In this document: positions 57,692 to 64,000 of the stretch, in pieces
Layout of the letters: each line of letters starts with the position of its first letter
Position numbering within the stretch: position 1 is the first letter of the stretch
NCBI GenBank assembly: GCA_964030785.1
Contig: OZ034967.1
Span: 50,491,533-50,555,532, forward strand
Length of the DNA stretch: 64,000 nucleotides
Source of the DNA: Siderastrea siderea
Lineage: Eukaryota; Cnidaria; Anthozoa; Scleractinia; Rhizangiidae
Direction of reading: 5' to 3'
Made by a program: the position numbers and the translations under genes
The notes under the pieces: model-generated
Told to the model about the DNA's origin: nothing
What the model saw: the letters and a program-made list of their open reading frames with translations, nothing else
The model's database searches: none

Positions 57692-58929
57692 TTGATATGT
57701 CAGAACGACGGTCATAACTTGTTCACCAATGACTGTAATTACCACTACTTTAGCATTAATAATTAATGTTAAACCTATACTAATTATTGGTATAGGCAAA
57801 AGTGTGAATTCATCAAAGGACAGGACAGTGCTGAAAACCCTTATGAGCCTCCTTAATTTCATGGGTTCCTGATTCATACCACCCTTTACCAAACATCCGT
57901 TGAAAATGACAGCTGCTTTCCACAACTCCTCTTGATAAAAATGGGGATAGACTTTTGGGATTATTGTGACTAACGTAATTGCACATGACAAAAAACCTGG
58001 GCTTCAAACTAGCAAGTCCAGCCAAAAGAAAAATAGATTAGACACTTTAATTTGGAAGAAACCCCTCAAGTGATAAGGATAATCTGTGATCAGTAGAAAT
58101 GAATGTTCTTTTTTATTTGAAGCGCAAACGAGGTCTTACCTACCTGTTCTGCCTGTTCTGCCGCCCTTGCAAGAATCTCCTTATCTAGTGCCTGCATGTG
58201 TTTTCTAAAAGTCGGAACTGGCTTCTTCGCCAGTAACCTTCATTTTCAACTTTTGCTCAAGTGACCTGCCACGTTAAGGCAAAGACGACCCCAAGATGTC
58301 CACTCCGGGAAAAATTCATCCTGTTTTAGGTATCCTAGCGAGAGATATTGCTAATCAATCAATTTTCCTATCACACTGTTGACCCGCAGGCCTTAAAAAA
58401 CTTGTGTTTTCTTGTAGCGTCGAAAGCGTAGCGACTGGAAACTTGCCTCACGTGGCTGTAGGGAGCGACAACGTGCCTTCACTTTACACTTTATAGCCTT
58501 TCCACTCCCTTCAGCTCTTCCTTTAGTTTCGAAGGTTATGTGCGTTGACACAGCGAATCAAAGCCAAAAAAGTAATCATTTTTTCATTAGATTTAACTTT
58601 TGTAAATTAAGCTTGAAGTGACAAAGTTCGAAAACATAAAGACAGTAATGTTCTTATTAAATAACTTTTTCTGTGCAGCTTGAGTGAAGCACTTGTGAAA
58701 GCAGTCAAAGAAGAAACCAAAATGATGTAAATACATCTGAAAATTGTGCGTTTTCAATTATTGTTTCAAAGAAAAATACACCTACTTAACTACTGCGCGA
58801 GATGGGGTTCCCCCGTAAAAATGACGAGGATGCTCTTCGTCACCTTTAGAGATAAACTTGTCGATTGGATCGCTTAGAGGATCAAAAATTGTAAATGACG
58901 ACCGCGTCATTTGACTTTTTGGACGTATT

Positions 58930-59020
58930 AGGACAGTTACGTCGTTGTTTAAAAATGGGTCGGCACCTCTTAGGGATAAAAATGAACTTTGAGCCACGCC
59001 TACAAGTTTTGGCCGTTCCG
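58930..59020. repeat. Left arm of an inverted repeat flanking the 140-bp satellite
   Basis: The reverse complement (GGCGTGGCTCAAAGTTCATT, ATCCCTAAGAGGTGCC, GTAACTGTC) matches 60733-60805. The arms are 1.7 kb apart. Confidence 0.75.
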
Positions 59021-59879
59021 TTTTCATACTTTGCAACGAACAGTCCCTCACCATTTTTACATGGGACTTCTCCCCTTATGATCCTATTCAACACAATAAG
59101 CTTGCGATGTATTTCGGTTGTTTTGTTGTTCGTACAAAGTGAACGACAACTTTGATTTTAAAACAAGACATGTTTCGGTCGAAATTGACAGATCCTTTAA
59201 AATAAATAATACGTTATACTAGGCTAGGTTTCCGTCCTTGCTTTAAAATACAATTTGTTGTTCATTTTTTACGGATTCTTGCCTCTCTTTATTTCACACT
59301 GTTTACAGCATTGCTATTAACAATTATCATCCAGCCAATTTTTGTTATTTCGTTTCAGTTGACTAGTTGTTCTCCACCAGGGTATTGTTTATTTGATTAA
59401 ACGATATTAGCATCAGATGTGGACTTTAAATCTTACTCTTCCTTAACCAGTATATTGAATCCCAATTAGATATATATTTAGGAAGTGTTGAAGTACTAAG
59501 AGCTTACGGAGTCACAATGCATAGGGGTTGCTCCACTCACAAACCTTCCCGCCCTCCACTGCAATTAGTACACACTAGTGAGTGCAACGAATTTAAGGCT
59601 TGGGTGGACAATTTCATACATTCCTTACCTTTGTCTTTGTTCACAAAAATACGGCAAAAGCCTATTCGTGTGGGTGTTTTAATTGTAATTATGAGGGTCT
59701 TAAAGAAAGTCATTGTTCCTTTCTGCCCTTCAAATAATCTGCTCGCCCCTTAGCCAATGCCCCCCCCCCCCCTATAAAAGCACTGATGTCCAGGTTTTGA
59801 ACTCTGCCAGAAAAAGAATTTGCTAGCAAAGATCCATAACATGTTTATAGAAAACGCTAGCAAAATTTGCCGAAACAGC

Positions 59880-60720
59880 AAGAAATTAAAAGTTTTTAAT
59901 AACAAAAGTAGCGAGTTAAGCAAAAATGACAAACGTAACAAGGAATTTATCTGTAACTGCCAAAGACGTGTTAACAGTAATCGCAGATATAGCAATAATA
60001 ACAACTTTAGCAAGGCAAAAGAAAGGCAAAGAGGCCCCTCAGCAAGACGCAAATTTAGCAAATGTAGCAACAGTAACAAGGAATTCACATGCAACTACCA
60101 TAAAAATAATCTGAAACGTAGCAAGAATAACATAGTTAACAAGGAACAAGAATGGAAAAAGGTACAAAGGCAAAGAGGGTCCTCAATCATCACGCAAAAA
60201 GTTTAGCAAATATAGCAAAACTAACAACTGCCAAAAAGCTAGTTAAGAAAAATCACAAATATAGCAAAAATAAAAAAAATTGGACCGAGAAAGGCAAAAT
60301 TTAGAAAGGCGCAAAAGAGCCCTCGGCACGCCTCAAATTTAGCAAATATAGCAAAGGCAGCGAGAACTAAATCTGCAACTTCAATAAGCCTTGTTAACAA
60401 TAATCGCAAAAGTAGCAAAAATAACAAAGTGAGAAAGGCAATATGACAAAGGGAAAGGGAAACCTCAGAACGCCCCAGATTTAGCACATTAGTAAAGGGT
60501 AACTAGATATTAATCTGTAACTTCAAAAAAACTTGATGGCAAGGAGGACCCAGAGCACATCGATCAAACGGCAATTTTGGCAAATATAGCAAAAATGACA
60601 AGGTATTAATCTGCAACGTCCAAAACACTCGTTAATAAAAATCGCAAATATAGCATTAGCAAACAAAAGAAAGTCAAGTGGCAAAGGCAAAGATGCCGAG
60701 TTAGGTCAACGATGAACAAA
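59880..60720 (+). repeat. Degenerate satellite, about 140-bp period
   Basis: Units carry TTTAGCAAATATAGCAAAAA, CTGCAACTTC-type and GGCAAAGAGGCCCCTCAGCA-type segments. Unit anchors lie near 60053, 60198, 60338, 60478 and later. Preceded by a poly-C run at 59761-59772. Confidence 0.82.
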
Positions 60721-60732
60721 TTTTGCAAAGGT

Positions 60733-60805
60733 AATGGGCGTGGCTCAAAGTTCATTCTTATCCGTAAGAGGTACTATCCCATTTCTAAACGACAAAGTAA
60801 CTGAC
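60733..60805. repeat. Right arm of the inverted repeat flanking the 140-bp satellite
   Basis: GGCGTGGCTCAAAGTTCATT then CTTATCCGTAAGAGGTACTA; mirror of 58940-59016. Confidence 0.75.
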
Positions 60806-61109
60806 ACAGAGCATGTCATTTTCTTCCTAACTGGCAAACAAAACGTCCGACAGAAACCCAATTGGCCCGGTTGTCATTTGAAACTTTTCAGCTCTAAGTG
60901 GTCCAATCAACAAGGGTTACCTGCAAATAAATGCAATAAGATCGTATGTTTATAAATGAACTTTAATCTACTATGCAATTTGGGTAAAGGATATGAGGGT
61001 GGTCGCGTGTAGTGTCTGGCCGAGAATACGTGCACTGAGTATATACAGCCTAAGGTTGGTAGAAAAATGACATACTTGCATAAATAAGACTGCAGTGGGG
61101 ACAAAGGAC

Positions 61110-62091
61110 TCAAGCAAGCGAAGTATCTCAGGAAAGTAGAGTAACTTAAGTAAGAGAAGCACCAAGCAACTCAAGTAATCAAAGATAAATGATAAAAAAA
61201 CCCTCAAGCAAGCAAAGCTCCTGAAGCAAGCAAAGTAACTCAAGTAAGCAAAGGACCCCTAGTAAGCGAAGCACCTCAAGTAGACAACGTACCTCAAGGA
61301 AGCAAAGCACCTCAAGCAAGCAAAGAACCTCAAGGAAGCAAAGCACCTCAAGTAGGCAAAGCAGCTCAAGGAAGCAAAGCACCTCAAGTAGGCAAAGCAC
61401 CTCAAGCAAGGTAAAGCACCTCAAGTAGGCCAAGCACCTCAAGGAAGCAAAGCACCTCAAGCAAGGTAAAGTACCTCAAGGAAGCAAAGCACCTTAAGCA
61501 AGAAAAGCATCTCAAGCAAGGTAAAGCACCTCAAGTAGGCAAAGCACTTCAAGCAATCAAAGAACCCCAAGCAAGAAAAGCAGCTCAAGCAAGGTAAAGA
61601 GCCTCAAGCAGGCAAAGCACCTCAGGTAGGCAAAGCAGCTCAAGCAAGGTAAAGCACCTCAAGTAGGCAAAGCACCTTAAGCAAGCAAAGCACCTTTAGA
61701 AGGAAAAGCATCTCAAGCAGGCAAAGCACCTGAAGCAAGGACAAGCAACTCAAGTAAGCGAAGCACCTGAAGCAAACAGCACCTCAAGTAGGCAAAGCAC
61801 CTCAAGCAATCAAACAACCTCAAGTAAGCAAAGCACAACAAGGAAGCAAAGCACCACAAGTAGGCAAAGCACCTCAAACAAGGTAAAGCACCTCAAGTAG
61901 GCAAAGCACCTCCAGGAGGTAAAGCACCTCAAGCAAGAAAAGCACCTCAAGCAAGGTAAAGGACCTCAAGCAAGGTAAAGCACCTTAAGGAAGCAAAGCA
62001 CCACAAGTGGGCAAAGCACCTCAAGCAAGCAGAGCACCTTAAGGAGCAAAGTAGCTAAAGTAGGGTAGGCACCTCACGCAAGTACTGTGAG
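61110..62091 (-). repeat. 18-bp satellite, right arm (inverted)
   Basis: On the minus strand it repeats TTGAGGTGCTTTGCCTAC and TTGAGGTGCTTTACCTTG, the same family as the left arm in opposite orientation, directly inside the 37-bp terminal repeat. Confidence 0.93.
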
Positions 62092-63014
62092 TTATATGTA
62101 GGGAGACTATATGTTGGCTTGACATGAAGTAGAAAATCTCCAGTTGGAGCTGTGCAAGCGCGCCTCAAAAGGGAACTAGTCTCCCTCAACAATCCGTCAC
62201 ATTTGGTGCCCAGTACTTCGCGTGCGTACAAATTCACATCCCTAAGCTATATGAAAACAAATTTCTCAAAAAAACTATTAACGTAGTTGGAAAGAGCATA
62301 GTCTGAAACCAAATATGCTGATTCGTTTTTACATTTATATTAAAGCCTCACAAAACAGGGAATTATCAAAAGTTTAAGGATCATTTTTTATTTCGTTTTT
62401 TTTTCAAAAGAAAAAGTAACAACCGTCGTTTTTGAATATATAACTTACAATTTTTTCTGCAATATGACTAGGAGAAATTACGGATATATTGAGTTCGATA
62501 CAGTTTTAAAGTGATTTGAAATATTCCATGCGCTCTGGTCACGTGAACGATAACGTCACAACGCTAAGGCTGTCATGGACGTTACTTTCATGTAGAGTTC
62601 TATTAAACAACCGAAGTTTGCTTCTCTCCGCTTTAAACTGCCTTAGCTACAGACTCCTTACCAGTCCCCTGGGAAATACAAGTGTACAGAGCCACCTTAA
62701 CTTTCAAATGCCAGATGAAAACTGGCTATTTCCAAATTGCTCATTCCAATTACCATCAGGGCACGTTATCTGCTTTTGAATTAATAGGAGCCTGTTCTTG
62801 CAGTGAGCTAAAACATCTTTTATTGCCCCAGTCACGTGATTAATGACGTCATCACTCTGATATTGATATGAGGGATAATTTTCTCGCAGGTGTAAATACC
62901 ACATGGTACAGCCTCATCTTCGACCACAAGTTAACTGAGTTATTTAGCATTAAAAATTTTTCAGGAGCAAAGCATGCTGGGGAGGTTCTTATTATAATTA
63001 TAATATTGTTTTTA

Positions 63015-63047
<33 letters not shown>

Positions 63048-63055
63048 GTTATCAT

Positions 63056-64000
63056 TATTATTTTTTTTTGGATTCTAAAAGTAAATGTATTGTTTATTTG
63101 AATAAATTTTTTGCCTATAATTCTGTCTGTAGTACATTATGTAAATCATAATTACGTTTACGGACTACATTTCTAAATCCACGGATACATTTCATGGGAG
63201 TTTTTGTTCTGTCGTAAAATCCACCGAATTACACACGTCGTAGGCGGTGGCTGAAGATTGCAATAGCCTCGACAATAGCCGCATTCAATAAGATCGCATT
63301 CTGATGTTCTTGAAATCCATCTCTTATAATCCTCAAACAATGTGGGTGTCAAAACAATCCACGGAGGACTGATTCCTGCATGATGCTGTGTAGCTATCTA
63401 AACATAACTTGTTGAATAAATTCAGGCGGGTTACATATATATATTCATTACCATGTTATACTGTACATCGGTTCAAAACTAACTTGAAACCTCCATTGTA
63501 TGTTTGGTAAGCAGGAAAGGAAACTGGAAAAGGAAAACGGAAAAAGGACAAGGAATTATGCTTCGCCTTGGCAGGCGCGTCGATCCATACGGCTGCATGA
63601 AACATGATATTTCGCGTCGGCTTGTTGTTGGAAACCTTTCAAGATAAAAACAAGTGCAATAGCTTTAATACTAATTGTCTTCCTTATCAGTCTTAAAGGA
63701 ATAATAACTGAGTCTCAACTGACTGATCCACTTGCATTGTGGTTCATTGTTGGTAATTTAACAACTCACCAATTGGGTGAACAGAAAGGACTTGTCATTT
63801 ATAGAACACTGGTCTTCCACAAAGGTACATGGTTAATCAGCTCATTCACACAACAGTCCACCACCACAAAAACAAGAACAAAAAGCGTATATCAGTGAAC
63901 AAACAAGTGGCATTAAAGTTAAATGGCAACAGATGACAATAAATTGTAATTATTAAATTATTGAACTGTTTAATATACCTTTTTTGCAACCATATTAATT
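63056..64000. other. Gene-free window end
   Basis: Unique-looking AT-rich sequence right of the duplication border. No coding or RNA signal supported. Confidence 0.5.

Larger units (their letters stand above)
46787..62128. mobile_element. 15.3-kb foldback-like element with satellite arms
   Basis: The ends are 37-bp inverted repeats (46787-46823 and 62092-62128) with a single mismatch; each starts TTCATGT(G/C)AAGCCAACATA. Directly inside each end lies about 1 kb of the same 18-bp satellite, in opposite orientations. Copy 1 of the tandem unit shows the locus without it. Satellite-composed inverted arms are the hallmark of Foldback/Galileo-type elements. The interior (48-61 kb) carries other repeats but no transposase that I recognise. 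A clear target duplication was not found. Confidence 0.72.
38131..63055. repeat. Tandem segmental duplication, copy 2, expanded to about 25 kb by insertions
   Basis: Same landmark order as copy 1, interrupted at four points: 40485-40785, 40861-42348, 42460-45241 and 46787-62128. Excluding these leaves about 5.0 kb, the size of copy 1 without its private MITE. It ends at an (ATT)n tract, 63015-63055, like the border of copy 1. Confidence 0.83.

Noticed and set aside
57671..57991. Minus-strand open frame of 106 codons
   Set aside because: It begins in unique sequence but ends in the 139-bp hairpin repeat, and no family match was recognised.
59820..60206. Open frame of 128 codons rich in Asn, Lys and Ser
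   Set aside because: It lies within the 140-bp satellite, and composition follows the repeat.
62055..62237. Minus-strand open frame of 60 codons similar to the copy 1 exon start
   Set aside because: It is the displaced half of the copy 2 exon-like segment fused to the terminal repeat of the 15.3-kb insertion, so not an independent gene.

Overview
This is an animal nuclear window: AT-rich, intron-containing, dominated by decayed transposable elements. It has a TRPA1-type channel gene, Penelope-like elements with GIY-YIG endonucleases, an Ngaro/DIRS-type tyrosine-recombinase retroelement and many small palindromic repeats. The mix resembles anthozoan cnidarian (stony coral) genomes; that assignment is from family resemblance only. 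No complete host gene lies wholly inside the window.

1-8.4 kb: the 3' end of a TRPA1-like cation-channel gene on the plus strand, six exons with matching splice phases (last ankyrin repeats, six-helix channel, C-terminal coiled coil). Intron 2 holds a degenerate transposon. 8.4-11.3 kb is non-coding repeat debris.

11.3-21.3 kb: a nested transposon. A 9.9-kb unit has terminal inverted repeats of about 650 bp and a near-perfect 10-bp direct duplication. Inside it are a decayed hAT element (itself hit by a TTAA-flanked MITE) and, splitting the right terminal repeat, a palindromic unit with THAP-domain remains.

21.7-28.9 kb: a nearly complete Ngaro/PAT-like tyrosine-recombinase retroelement on the minus strand: split gag, reverse transcriptase/RNase H, tyrosine recombinase, split direct repeats A1...B1-A2-B2 and a TATA box in A1. 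Several frameshifts and a damaged reverse-transcriptase active site show it is dead. 28.9-32.8 kb holds fragments: a Crypton/DUF3504-like N-terminus, an SGNH-hydrolase-like piece, a hammerhead-like Penelope end and a tRNA-like SINE.

32.8-63.06 kb: a direct tandem duplication of a roughly 5.3-kb non-TE-like unit bounded by (ATT)n. Copy 1 is nearly uninterrupted. Copy 2 is stretched to about 25 kb by four insertions that can be delimited by comparison with copy 1: a 0.3-kb hairpin element, a 1.5-kb hAT-like element, a 2.8-kb TTAA element and a 15.3-kb foldback-like element. Removing them restores about 5.0 kb, matching copy 1 without its own MITE. The 15.3-kb element has 37-bp terminal inverted repeats (one mismatch) and arms made of the same 18-bp satellite in opposite orientations. 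Its interior holds a second satellite, inverted Penelope pairs and further hairpins. 63.06-64 kb has no recognisable feature.
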